This document shows, one piece after another, positions 1 to 10,336 of a stretch of 64,000 nucleotides of DNA. Each line of letters starts with the position of its first letter. Position 1 is the first letter of the stretch. Made by a program: the position numbers and the translations under genes. The notes beneath the pieces were generated by a model that was not told the DNA's origin, did no database searches, and saw only the letters and a list, made by a program, of their open reading frames with translations. This stretch comes from Anolis sagrei (Eukaryota > Chordata > Lepidosauria > Squamata > Anolidae), in assembly GCF_037176765.1 (NCBI RefSeq), contig NC_090024.1, positions 248,759,953 to 248,823,952 on the forward strand, read 5' to 3'.

Positions 1-462
1 GGAGACTCAAAGGATCAAGGGTCTGGAGAACAAGCCCTATGAGGAGCGGCTTGGTGAGCTGGGCATGTTTAGCCTGAAGAAGAGAAGGCTGAGAGGAGAT
101 ATGATGAGAGCCATGTATAAATATGTGAGAGGAAGCCACAGGGAGGAGGGAGGGAGGGAACTTCCTTTCTGCTTCCTTGGAGACTAGGACACAATGGAAG
201 AATGGCTTCAAACTACAAGAGAGGAGATTCCACCTGAACATGAGGAAGAACTTCCTGACTGTGAGAGCCGTTCAGCAGTGGAACTCTCTGCCCCGGAGTG
301 AGTGTGGTGGAGGCTCCTTCTTTGGAAGCTTTGAAACAGAGGCTGGATGGCCATCTGTCAGGGGTGATTTGAATGCAATACTCCTGCTTCTTGGCAGAAT
401 GGGGTTCAACTGGATGATGGGCCAGCAGGTCTCTTCCAACTCTTTGATTCTAGGATTCTATT
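1..462 (+). mobile_element. CR1 LINE 3' fragment
   Basis: Reads as the C-terminal end of CR1 ORF2 (KRRLRGDM, then AVQQWNSLP, then QRLDGHL-type sequence) followed by the CR1 3' end with repeated ATTCTA units at about 447-462. Truncated at the window edge. Confidence 0.85.
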
Positions 463-611
463 ATTTGGGAGGGAAGAGGCTGGTGGCCCACGAAAGATGA
501 CCACGACCACATTGGCTCTAGATTATTAAAGAGTGTTTTCCTATGGACGAGTGTATGGCCACTCCTGGACGGCATGTATTCTGTATCAGAAACTAGACCT
601 GATGTGGGCTT

Positions 612-1340
612 TGTTGTTCATTTGTTCAGTTGTTTCCAACTCTTTGTGACCTCATGGACCAGCCCACGCTAGAGCTCCCTGTTGGCCGTCAGCACCCCCA
701 GGGTCTCCTTCAAGGTCAAGCCAGTCCCTTCAAGGATCCCATCTACCCGCCTTTCCCTTGGTTGGCCCCTCTTCCTTTTTCCTTCCATTTTCCCCAGCAT
801 CATTGTCTTCTCTAGATGACTTCATGGACCACCTCATGCCAGAGCTCCCTGTTGGCCATCACCACCCCCAGGGTCTCCTTCAAGGTCAATCCAGTCACTT
901 CAATCCATCCACCCACCTTTCTCTTGGTCGGCCTCTCTTCCTTTTTCCTTCCATTTTCCCCAGCATCGTTGTCTTCTCCAAGCTTTCCTTCCTTCTCATG
1001 ATGTGCCTCTCATCTCTTTCGCTCCAATGAGCAGCTGGACATCATTTCCTGAAGCATGGACTGGTTGGGTCTTCTGGCGGTCCAAGGCACTCTGCATTTT
1101 CCTCCACAGTTCCAAAGCTCCTCTCTTCCTTCGCTCAGCCTTCCTTCTGGTCCAAGTCTCACATCCATGCAATGGACCTTTGTTGCCAGTGTGATGTCTC
1201 TACTCTTCACTACTTTATCGAGATTGGACATTGCTCTCTTCCCAAGAAGGAACCCTCTTCTGATGTCCAGGCCGCACTTTCCGTCCGCACTCCTCTTTGC
1301 ACCTAGAAATACAGACCCTGTCCCGGCCTCCACGGCCATT
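612..1340 (-). mobile_element. BovB/RTE LINE 3' fragment with duplicated tail
   Basis: The minus strand encodes BovB C-terminal motifs ([33 protein letters not shown]) at 1010-1339. Beyond it lies the BovB tail (DQP.PELPVG-like on plus), present in two units about 172 bp apart (650-820 and 822-990). It belongs to the same subfamily as the copy at 35150-36760. Confidence 0.85.
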
Positions 1341-1392
1341 CCCTCCCTCAGCCTCCCAAATCTCCAAATTGAATCTGAAGTTCATCAAAAAC

Positions 1393-1606
1393 TGGGTTGT
1401 TGTAGGTTTTTTCGGGCTGTATGGCCATGGTCTAGAGGCATTCTCTCCTGACGTTTCGCCTGCATCTATGGCAAGCATCCTCAGAGGTAGTAAGGTAGTG
1501 AGACCTCACTACCTTTGAGGATGCTTGCCAGAGGTGCAGGCAAAACGTCAGGAGAGAATGCCTCTAGACCATGGCCATACAGCCCGAAAAAACCTACAAC
1601 AACCCA
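1393..1606. repeat. Head-to-head Penelope-like terminal repeats forming a hairpin
   Basis: Two copies of the common GTTGTAGGTTTTTTCGGGC / CTCTCCTGACGTTTCGCC repeat in opposite orientation, arms about 1393-1501 and 1503-1606, with almost no spacer. The same unit flanks Penelope-like coding remnants at 33640-34190, which is why I assign it to that class. Confidence 0.7.
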
Positions 1607-1954
1607 GGGATTCTGGCCATCAAAGCCTTCGTCAATCCATTGACCAAAACCTGATTCGGAATCCCTTTTGGACCAATGCTGGAGAGAGAGAGGGGGGTCC
1701 CTGGTCAGGAAAAGGTTGGTCAGCACTGAATGCCACTTAGTTATGGGGGAGGGGGCAGGGAGCACCCCAAGGCGAGCCAGAGTGACCCTGGGCTGTGCTG
1801 CCTGCTGACCCTTGGCTCTGTCCTCGCCCCCCCCCCCGTCTTCTTCTTCTTCCTTCTCCGAAGGGGGTCTTTGGAGGGGGGGGAGGTCAAGCTCTGCTGG
1901 CCTTTTCTTGTGGGAGGGGCTCCATCCGGGCGGAGAGTGGGGGGGGGGGTGTCC

Positions 1955-2530
1955 TCAGACCCTTAAGGAGGCGCGGCCCCCTCCCTTCCCCCCTGGAAGA
2001 GAGAGAGGCCCAGGGCCCAGGGCACCCCCTCCCCTCTCTGTCCGGAGGGAGGGAGGGAGGGAGGGAAGACGAGGGAGGGAGGGGCGGCCAGGCCAGGCCA
2101 GGCCAGGCGAGTCCGGCGGATCAGAAGCCGCTGCCGCCGCCGCCGGGAGAGGACGCCCCCACCCAGGCCGGCAAGTCCGGGGCAATGGGGGGGAGGGAGA
2201 GGGGGGGGAGGAGGAGGGGAGGACGGGGGAGGGGGCGCTACGTGCCCCTGAGACCCCCCAGGCCCGCTGCAGGGCGGAAGGAAGGAAGGAGGGGGGCACC
2301 CGACATCCCCCCCCTCCTTGACCCCGGCCCACTTTGGAGTCCTAAAGGAGTCCCCTTCAGAGCCCCCCACCCACCTACAGCGCGGCCCCTGGGACCCCCC
2401 CCCCCCCCCCGACCCAGGACCGACCAGCCAGGTTCCCTCTTTCTTTCCTCCTCGCGCATCCTCACCCCCAAGGGGAGGGGAGGAAGGAAAGAAAGGGCCG
2501 GGGGGGGGGGGGAGGGAGGGGGCTTGATTG
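1955..2530 (+). promoter_or_regulatory. GC-rich candidate PLTP promoter and untranslated first exon
   Basis: A CG-containing, very G/C-rich block with GCCGCCGCCGCC-type runs near 2130-2150 and repeated G tracts on both strands. It lies 5.7 kb upstream of the PLTP start exon. The start exon has a splice acceptor at 8185, so an upstream untranslated exon must exist, and this is the only CpG-rich block in the flank. I cannot place a transcription start or splice donor. Open frames such as 1795-2559 here are low-complexity and not credible genes. Confidence 0.4.
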
Positions 2531-2775
2531 TCACTTGGAATAGAGGAGTGCCCACGTAGGTTGGCTCTCTTGGCCTTCTGACAGAAGAGTTGGTCTGACT
2601 TGGGTTGGGTTCCCTCACTCTTCGGGAAGTGTGTGTATGTGCGTGTGTGTATGGGGGGGGGGGTGTTCTGCTGTGGTTGGTCCTGTTCCTCCTCCTCCTC
2701 CTCCGGTGGACCCCTCTATTTCCCTTGCATTGGATGCCTTGGAGGGTTGGGTCAGCCGCCCTCAGCCCCCTGGAA

Positions 2776-2975
2776 GAATCCTAGAATCCTAGAAGAGTTG
2801 GAAGAGACCTCCTGGGCCATCATCCAGTCCAACTCCATTCTGCCAAGAAGCAGGAATATTGCATTCAAAGCACCCCTGGCAGATGGCCATCCAGCCTCTG
2901 CTTCAAAGCTTCCAAAGAAGGAGCCTCCACCACACTCCCTCCGGGGAAGGCAGAGAGTTCCACTGCTGAACGGCT
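2776..2975 (-). mobile_element. CR1 3' end fragment
   Basis: Starts with repeated AATCCTAG units (the CR1 3' microsatellite in reverse). On the minus strand it codes for the end of CR1 ORF2 ([19 protein letters not shown]). Confidence 0.85.
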
Positions 2976-3448
2976 CTCTCTGGTGGGTGGGAGAGGCTGC
3001 CGGGACTGAAAGACACTTGTGGTTGTTGTGATTGGGAAGGGTCTCGTCCCGAATGCTCCACCGAGGGGTCTCGTCCCGAGGAGCCCCCTCCCGGGGTGGA
3101 CTGGATGACCTCTAGGGTGCCCGTGGTGTGGGAGAGCCCCCTCCCCCAGCAGCGAGGCCCCTCTTCCGGGCGGGGGGCCACTCCTTGGGTTGGGTGGGAG
3201 GGAGGGAGGGAGGGGCGTCCTCCGCCCGGCGAGGGGTCTTGGCCGGGCCCTCCCACGCCCAGAGAGAGAGACCCTCGGCCTCAGGTGAGTGGGGGGGCCC
3301 TTCCTCTCTTGCCTTCCCCCCTCTTCGCTCTGGAAGTCCCCTCTCTCTAGGAAGAGAGAGAGAAAGAGAGAGAGAGATCTCCCTGAGGATGTCATGCTTG
3401 TCCCATTGAGTTCTTGCTGTGCCTGGTTTGGGTGGCTGGACCTGAGAA
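2976..3448. other. Unassigned PLTP 5' flank
   Basis: G/C-rich DNA with GGGAGGGA-type runs and a GA-rich run at 3350-3380. No credible gene; open frames are low complexity. Confidence 0.5.
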
Positions 3449-3607
3449 GATGGGCAAGGGGGGTGGATGGCATCCTTGAAGGGACTGGATGGACCTTGAA
3501 GGAGCTGGGGGTGGCCACGGCCCACAGGGAGCTCTGGCCTGGCCTGGTCCATGGGGTCACCAAGAGCCGGAAAGGACTGAACGAAGGAACAACAACAACA
3601 ACAACAA
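3449..3607 (+). mobile_element. BovB 3' tail fragment
   Basis: Matches the BovB tail seen in the minus-strand copies: CTTGAAGGAGCTGGGGGTGG, a GTCCATGGGGTCAC motif, then GGACTGAACGAA and an (AAC)n end at 3588-3607. Confidence 0.8.
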
Positions 3608-3810
3608 CCCGAGAAGGCGGCCTCCTCTCTCTCTCTCTCTCCTGGAGCCTCCTCCTCCTCCTCTCATTGCCACAGTGGCCACCATGGAGTGAGATCCTGC
3701 AAACAGGGGTTCCAACCTTAGCACAGGACACACCACTTGTCTCAGGCACACCACTCTTTCCCACCGCCATTCTCTCTCCCCCCTTCCCCCCTTGTTTCAA
3801 AGGCAATACA

Positions 3811-4207
3811 GGCAAGGGTGGTGCAGCGGCTTCAAATGCCGAGTTGCTGAACTTGCTGTTCAAAAGGTTGTTGATTCAAATCTAGGGAGCGGGATGAGCT
3901 CCTGCTGTTAGCCCCAGCTTCTGCCAGTTCGAAAACATGCAGATCATAGAATCATAGAACCACTGAGCTGAAAGAGACCTTGCTGACCATCCAGTCCAAC
4001 CCCATTCTGCCAAGGAGCAGGAAAAGCACAAATGTGAGTAGATCAATAGGTACCACTTCGGCGGGAAGGTAACAGCATCCCATACAGTCATGGCAGTGGC
4101 CACATGACCCTGGAGGTGTCTGTGGACAGCACCGGCTCTTCGGCTTAGAAAAGGAGATGGACACACGACTAGGCTTCATGTCAGGGGGAAACCTTGACCT
4201 TGACCTA
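3811..4207 (+). mobile_element. Sauria-type tRNA-derived SINE interrupted by a CR1 end
   Basis: A tRNA-like head (GTGGTGCAGCGGC A-box region, TTGATTCAAATC B-box-like) is followed by the body AGCTCCTGCTGTTAGCCCCA, then ATGTGAGTAGATCAATAGGT, GGCTCTTCGGCTTAGAAA and a CTTGACCTTGACCT end. About 80 bp of CR1 3' end sequence (about 3946-4022) sits in the middle and splits the SINE. This family is known from squamates. Confidence 0.8.
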
Positions 4208-4308
4208 GGGATTGCCACTGAGGATCCAGTAGGATCCATAGCCATTAGCCACCACCCTCAGATCTTGGGCAGGGCCATGAATAGGTCACCAAGAGAGGAG
4301 GAGGAAGG

Positions 4309-5085
4309 AGGAAAAATGAAATGCAAAGAGACAGAATGGGGGACAATGAGGCCTGGCTCGAGAGCAGTACGTGTGAAAAAGATCTTGGAGTCCTCGTGGG
4401 GAGGAAGGGGAACATGAGCCAGGAATGTGATGTGGCGGCAAAAAAAGCCAATGGGATTGTGGCCTGCATCAAGAGGAGGAGCCTAGTGTCTAGATCTAGG
4501 GAAGTCATGCTCCCCATGCTCCATTCCGCCTTGGTTAGACCACTTTACCTGGAAGATTGTGTCCAATTCTGGGCACCACAATTCAAGAGAGATATTGACT
4601 CTAAGCTGGAATGTGTCCAGAGGAGGGCGACTAAAATGATCAAGGGTCTGGAGAACAAGCCCTATGAGGAGCGGCTTAAGGAGCGGGGCATGTTTAACCT
4701 GAAGAAGAGAAGGCTGAGAGGGGATATGATAGCCATGTATAAATATGTGAGAGGAAGCCACAGGGAGGAGGAGGAGGGAGCAAGCTTCCTTTCTGCTTCC
4801 TTGGAGACTAGGACGCAAGGGAAGAATGGCTTCAAACTACAAGAGAGGAGATTCCATCTGAACATGAGGAAGAACTTCCTGACTGTGAGAGCCGTTCAGC
4901 AGTGGAACTCTCTGCCCCGGAGTGTGGTGGAGGCTCCTTCTTTGGAAGCTTTTAAGCAGAGGCTGGATGGCCATTTGTCAGGGGTGATTTGAATGCAATA
5001 TTCCTGCTTCTTGGCAGAATGGGGTTGGACTGGATGGCCCAGGAGGTCTCTTCCAACTCTTTGATTCTAGGATTCTATGACCAAA
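4309..5085 (+). mobile_element. CR1 LINE fragment with 223-codon open frame
   Basis: The frame 4321-4992 reads as the ORF2 C-terminus: [65 protein letters not shown]. It ends in the CR1 3' UTR with ATTCTA repeats near 5070. 5'-truncated; part of the RT thumb is present but no catalytic YADD. Confidence 0.9.
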
Positions 5086-5680
5086 GCAGGCCACCTTAGA
5101 ATCCTAGAGTTGGAAGAGACCTCGTAGGCCACCCAGTCCAACCCCATTCTGCCAAGAAGCAGGACAATCACAAATGTGAGCAGTCTAATGCACCATCAAA
5201 TCTAATGCGCACCTCAACGTACACCTTTAGCCAAAAAAGGTGAGCATTAGAATCCTAGAGTTGGAAGAGACCTTGTGGGCCACCCAGTCCAACCTCCTGC
5301 CTTGGCTTCTGTTTGCAGCCCCTTTGAGCCCTCATCTTATTGGGAGTGTTTTAACTTGTGATGATTACTTCTCATGCGATTGTTATGACTGTTGAATGTG
5401 TTGCATTGTCTGTTTGGATTTGTTTGATTTGTTGCTGTTGTTGTTGTTGTTTTAATGGCCTTGAATGGCATGTTTACGTGGTCAGGGAGAGAAATAGAGT
5501 TTGACTTCCAGGCTGAGTGACTCTCTTTGGGAAGGGAGCCCAGGCCAGAGATTCTCAGGGATTTTTCTGAAGTGATGGTCTTTAGAGTCTTTAATGATAC
5601 AACCAAGTCTTTATTATGGAACACACAACAAATCTTCAATGGTTCAAACAACACTTCAAGGCTGGTACCTGACTTTCATA
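5086..5680. other. CR1 tail scraps and unassigned sequence
   Basis: Two short CR1 3' end fragments (about 5094-5160 and 5249-5300, minus) followed by A/T-richer DNA with a (TTG)n run near 5430. No gene seen. Confidence 0.5.
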
Positions 5681-6351
5681 GAATCCAAGAGTTGGAAGAG
5701 ACCTCCTGGGCCATCATCCAGTCCAACTCCATTCTGCCAAGAAGCAGGAATATTGCATTCAAAGCACCCCTGACAGATGGCCATCTAGCCTCTATTTAAA
5801 AGCCTCCAAAGAAGGAGCCTCCACCACACTCCCTGCGGGGCAGAGAGTTCCACTGCTGAACGGCTCTCACAGTCAGGAAGTTCTTCCTCATGTTCAAGTG
5901 GAATCTCCTCTCTTGTAGTTTGAAGCCATTGTTCCGCGTCCTAGTCTCCAAGGAAGCAGAAAACAAGCTTGCTCCCTCCTCCTCCCTGTGGCTTCCTCTC
6001 ACATATTTATACATGGCTATCATATCTCCTCTCAGCCTTCTCTTCTTCAGGCTAAACATGCCCAGCTCCCTAAGCTGCTCCTCATAGGACTTGTTCTCCA
6101 GACCCTTGATCTGCTCCCTCCTCCTCCCTGTGGCTTCCTCTCACATATGTATACATGGCCCTCATCATATCTCCTCTCAACCTTCTCTTCTTCTGGCTAA
6201 ACATGCCCAGTTCCCTAAGCCGTTCCTCATAGGGCTTGTTCTCCAGACCTTTTATCATTTTAGTCGCTCTCCTCTGGACACATTCCAGCTTGTCAATATC
6301 TCTCTTGAATTGTGGTGCCCAGAATTGGACACAATATTCCAGGTGTGACAC
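5681..6351 (-). mobile_element. CR1 LINE fragment with internal duplication
   Basis: Minus-strand ORF2 pieces at 5796-6059 and 6082-6351 ([37 protein letters not shown]). The [18 protein letters not shown] block occurs twice, so the copy has a segmental duplication or two CR1 fragments joined near 6080-6110. Confidence 0.85.
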
Positions 6352-7391
6352 AATATTCCAGGTGTGACACTTTGATTAACTGTACTTACTCTGTCGGAAA
6401 AAAACCCTATTTAACCTCTCCCAGGCTGCTTTCTATCTATGCCTCATCGGTGTGGGTCCTACTACCGATTCCAAATGCGTCTGGGTATCGAGTAGACCTA
6501 CCAGCCAAGGCTTGTAGATATTTCAGCTGGAGTTCAGTGGATCTGTAATGCTGTCCTCCCTCAGAGAATTCTTTGAGAACTTCAGGGCTGTTTTCCCTCT
6601 GATTGCCGTGAGGCTGAGAGGCTCTGAACTCTCAGCCAGAGCCTTGAGACCCTTTCCCTAGAATTTCTGTTTCTGTTTCCCCGGATGTTCTAGAGAAAAG
6701 AAGCTTTTCTACGGGACGAGCTGGTCTACGTCCTATAGTTTCGCTTCCTTATGAGAGACTGCTGAAAAAATGGCTCCTTTCCCTCCCAGAGCCCTGAACA
6801 AAGGGTGGAACCAAAGCTTAATTATGATGGGCAGGAGGCCTGCCCTATGACTGCAAAACAGATAACAGAAAGAAAATAAAGTTGGAGCTCCTGGTACAGC
6901 CGTACCAGCACACAGCCCTTCTGGGGAAGGAGACCCTTCCTTTTGGACCCAGAAGCCCCGAGGAAAGGGAGGCCCCAGGCCTTGTGCAATCTGCCTCCAA
7001 AGCCCCTCATGCCAAAGTGCTTTCCTTTTTGACCAGGGACCCCTGAGGAGGGGGTTCCTCCATTGCCTTCCTTGCAAATGCAGCCCGTGTCCCCTGGGAT
7101 TGGCCAAGGTCTGGCCCCACTTGGCCTCCCAGATCAGGTGGGAGCTGGCGCTTTGAGAACATGTCTTGTCCAAGGCTTTCATGGCCAGAATCCCTACTGC
7201 TATGAGTTTCCTGGGCTGAATGGCCCATTCTTCCAGCAGCATTCTCTCCTGACGTTTCACCTGCATCTGTGGCTCATGGCATGTTCAAAGGCTTTGAGAA
7301 TAATTAGGGCTGGGTGCTCTTTTGTGGTTTCCAGGCTGCGTGGCCAATGTGATCTAGCAACACTTCCTCCATTTTTTGTTTTACCTGCATC
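6352..7391. other. Unassigned upstream region
   Basis: No gene recognised. A short direct repeat of CAATATTCCAGGTGTGACA lies at the CR1 junction (6333-6370). A Penelope-like terminal repeat fragment starts near 7165 and runs to 7391 (CTCCTGACGTTTCACCTGCA near 7245). The rest looks like old, unclassified sequence. Confidence 0.4.
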
Positions 7392-7659
7392 CAAGCCCGT
7401 AGCCAGGATTTTGATTGGGGGGGGGGGGGGGGGCAAGGATTTACCCTAGCAAACCTTTTGTATCGTTACCCCAATAAGACCCCCTCCATGCATCTGGGAC
7501 ATATTGAGCATGGTGATCAGATTATGATATGAATAAACATAACAGTTTAAATAATGTACCAGTAAGGCCTTCTCGTGGACCACCATCAGAATTTGGGGGG
7601 GGGGGGGGGAGCTGAAGCCTCTCCCCTCCCCCCCCCCCCCCCCCCCAGCTACATGCCTG
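7392..7659. mobile_element. Small hAT-like element with 8-bp target duplication
   Basis: Begins CAAGCCCGTAGCCAGGATTT and ends with the inverted form AGCTACATGCCTG, with G and C homopolymer runs inside each end. It is flanked by the 8-bp direct repeat CCTGCATC (7384-7391 and 7660-7667) and interrupts a Penelope-like repeat. Related in ends to the element at 27157-28059. Confidence 0.65.
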
Positions 7660-8198
7660 CCTGCATCTGTGGCTACTGGCACCTTCAGAGGAGCCAATGG
7701 AAATGCCTGTAGCCACAGATGCAGGTGAAACATCAGGAGAAAATGCTGCTAGAAGACATTGGCAGCACAGTCCGGAAAGCACACAACAACAGTCCAGTGA
7801 TTGTGGCTGTGAGAGCCTTCAGCAATACAATAGTTAGGCCTTTCATTCAGAATTGAAGCCCTCTTTCCTCGGGGCTTCCAGAATAACTTTATCATAACAT
7901 TAAGAACTGCTTGGAGACTTTAAAACAGGGGCTGGATGGTCATCTGCTGGGAGTACTTGGACTGTGTCTGGTAGAAAGAAGGGGGTTGGACTGGAGGGCC
8001 TTTGGGGGGGCCATTCGGATTCTGGAAACTGGAGCCTGGAGGAATGAAGTCTCCTTTTCTGGAGGCTTTGAAGCAGAGGCTGCTGGCCATCTGTTGGGAC
8101 AGATCAGATGGTGTAAGGCAGAAAGAAGGGGGTTGGTCTGGAGGGTCTCTCCTGGCCCTGAGCCCCCCCTGTCCCCCTTTTGCAGGTCCATCTCCGCC

Positions 8199-8448
8199 AT
8201 GCCTCCTCTGAGCAGACCCTGCCTCTCCCTCCTCCTCCTGCTGCCCATCTTCCTGAGCCGGGCAAACACGGCAGAGACGCCGGGATGCAAGATCCGGATC
8301 ACCGCCAAGGGCCTGGAGCTGGGTGAGCAACCTGGATTACATTATCTCACATTGTATTTGTTTTGGACTGCAACTCCCACCATTCCTAACAGCTGGTGGG
8401 CTGTCAAAGACTTTCATGGTTAGAATCACTAGGTTGTATATAAATAAA

Positions 8449-8484
<36 letters not shown>

Positions 8485-10305
8485 GTGAGTTTTCCGGGCT
8501 TCCTGGCTCTGTTCCAGAAGCATTCTCTCCTGACGCTTCCCCTGCATCTATGGCAGGACTCCTCAAAAGTTCATAGAATCCTAGAATCCTAGGGTTGGAA
8601 GAGACCTCCTGGGCCATCATCCAGTCCAACCTCATTCTGCCAAGAAGCAGGAAAATCACCTTCAAAGCACCCCTGACAGATGGCCATCCAGCCTCTGTTT
8701 CAAAGCTTCCAAAGAAGGAGCCTCCACCACACTCCGGGGCAGAGAGTTCCACTGCTGAACAGCTCTCACAGTCAGGAAGTTCTTCCTCATGTTCAGATGG
8801 AACCTCCTCTCTTGTAGTTTGAAGCCATTGTTCCATTGCGTCCCAGTCTCCAGGGAAGCCGAAAGGAAGCTTGCTCTCTCCTCCCTGAGGCTTCCTCTCA
8901 CATATTTGTGTATGGCCTTTATCATATCTCCTCTCAGCCTTCTCTTCTTCAGGCTAAACATGCCCAGCTTCCCAAACCGCTCCTCATAGGACTTGTTCTC
9001 CAGACCCTTGCTCCTTTGAGTCGCCCTCCTCTGGACACATTCCAGCTTAGAGTCAATCTCTCTCTTGAATTGTGGTGCCCAGAATGGGACACTGATTCCA
9101 GGTGTGGTCTAACCAAGGCGGAATAGAGCATGGGGAGCATGACTTCACTAGATCTAGACACTAGGCTCCTCTTGTTGAGTTGTGAGTTCTGAGGATGCCT
9201 GCCATAGATGCAGGCGAAACGTCAGGAGAGAATGCTTCTGGAACATGGCCAGGCACCTCAGAAAATTAACAGCTGGGTTGCTGTAAATTTTCTGAGGTGC
9301 CTGGCCATGTTATGAATTGTGGGAATTGAAGTCCAAAACACCCAAGTTGGCCCTCATGCTTGCTATTCAATTTCCTTGTACATCCTACAAGGAAATTAAA
9401 TGCCAGCAAATGTGGGGTTCTCCCTCCCCCCACTGGGTCCCCTTCCCTTGGTCCAATGGCTGGACATGGCCTTGGGATGCCAGAGGGGAGAGGCACCGGA
9501 GGAGGGGGTGCCAGGCTGACCATCTCAAGCCTGGAGGTGGAAACAGTCCCTTGGGAGGCTTAGGAGACCACCAGCTGGACCAGAGTCGTCTCAAAGAGCA
9601 CTCAATGCCCTTCTAGGCTGCACCCACAGGAGGAGTGCGCCCAATGCATGGGGAGTCCCGCTCTCTTCTGCCTTGGTCAGAGCACTCCTGAGTTGTGTCC
9701 AGTTCCTGGCAGGAGCACAATGCAAGGTACAGAATAGGTGGGAGATGTCCCGAGGAGGGCGGACCAAATGGTGCAAGGTCTGGAAACTATGGCTCCCCCT
9801 GAGGAGGAGCAGGGGAGGGGGCTGCAAGGGGCGATTGCCTTGGATCAAAGGAAGTGAGAGAAGGACAGACCAGGTGTCAATCAAACTTTGGAAGGAGGTC
9901 CCATTGAGGAGGAAGAGAAAGAAGCCGGGCAAGGCCTGTCCTCTGATGCTCAAGAGGCCGGGACACAGGGAGCAATGGAGACAAGCTCTATTGGTGTTCA
10001 GTTCTTGTGGGTTTTTTCGGGCTATTGGTGTTGTTGTTGTTGTTAGATGCACAACAAGATGAGTCCATAGCAGACAAGATCACTCTTCCGGCTATTGTAT
10101 TGGGTCACATGTTGGACACTTCCCAAGTGTCTAGGACTGTGTGATGTATCGGCAAATAATGCGCGCAGATCCCAGTGAGGTGGCAGATGGTAATTTTATC
10201 AGTACCGATTGTGTTTAAGTGCAGGCCAAGGTCTTTAGGCACTGCACCCAGTGTGCCGATCACCACTGGGACCCCCTTGAATGGCTTGTGCCACAGTCTT
10301 TATTA

Positions 10306-10336
<31 letters not shown>

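Noticed and set aside
1795-2559. 254-codon open frame in the GC-rich block
   Set aside because: Pro/Gly/Arg low complexity in all frames on both strands, no domain; a side effect of base composition.
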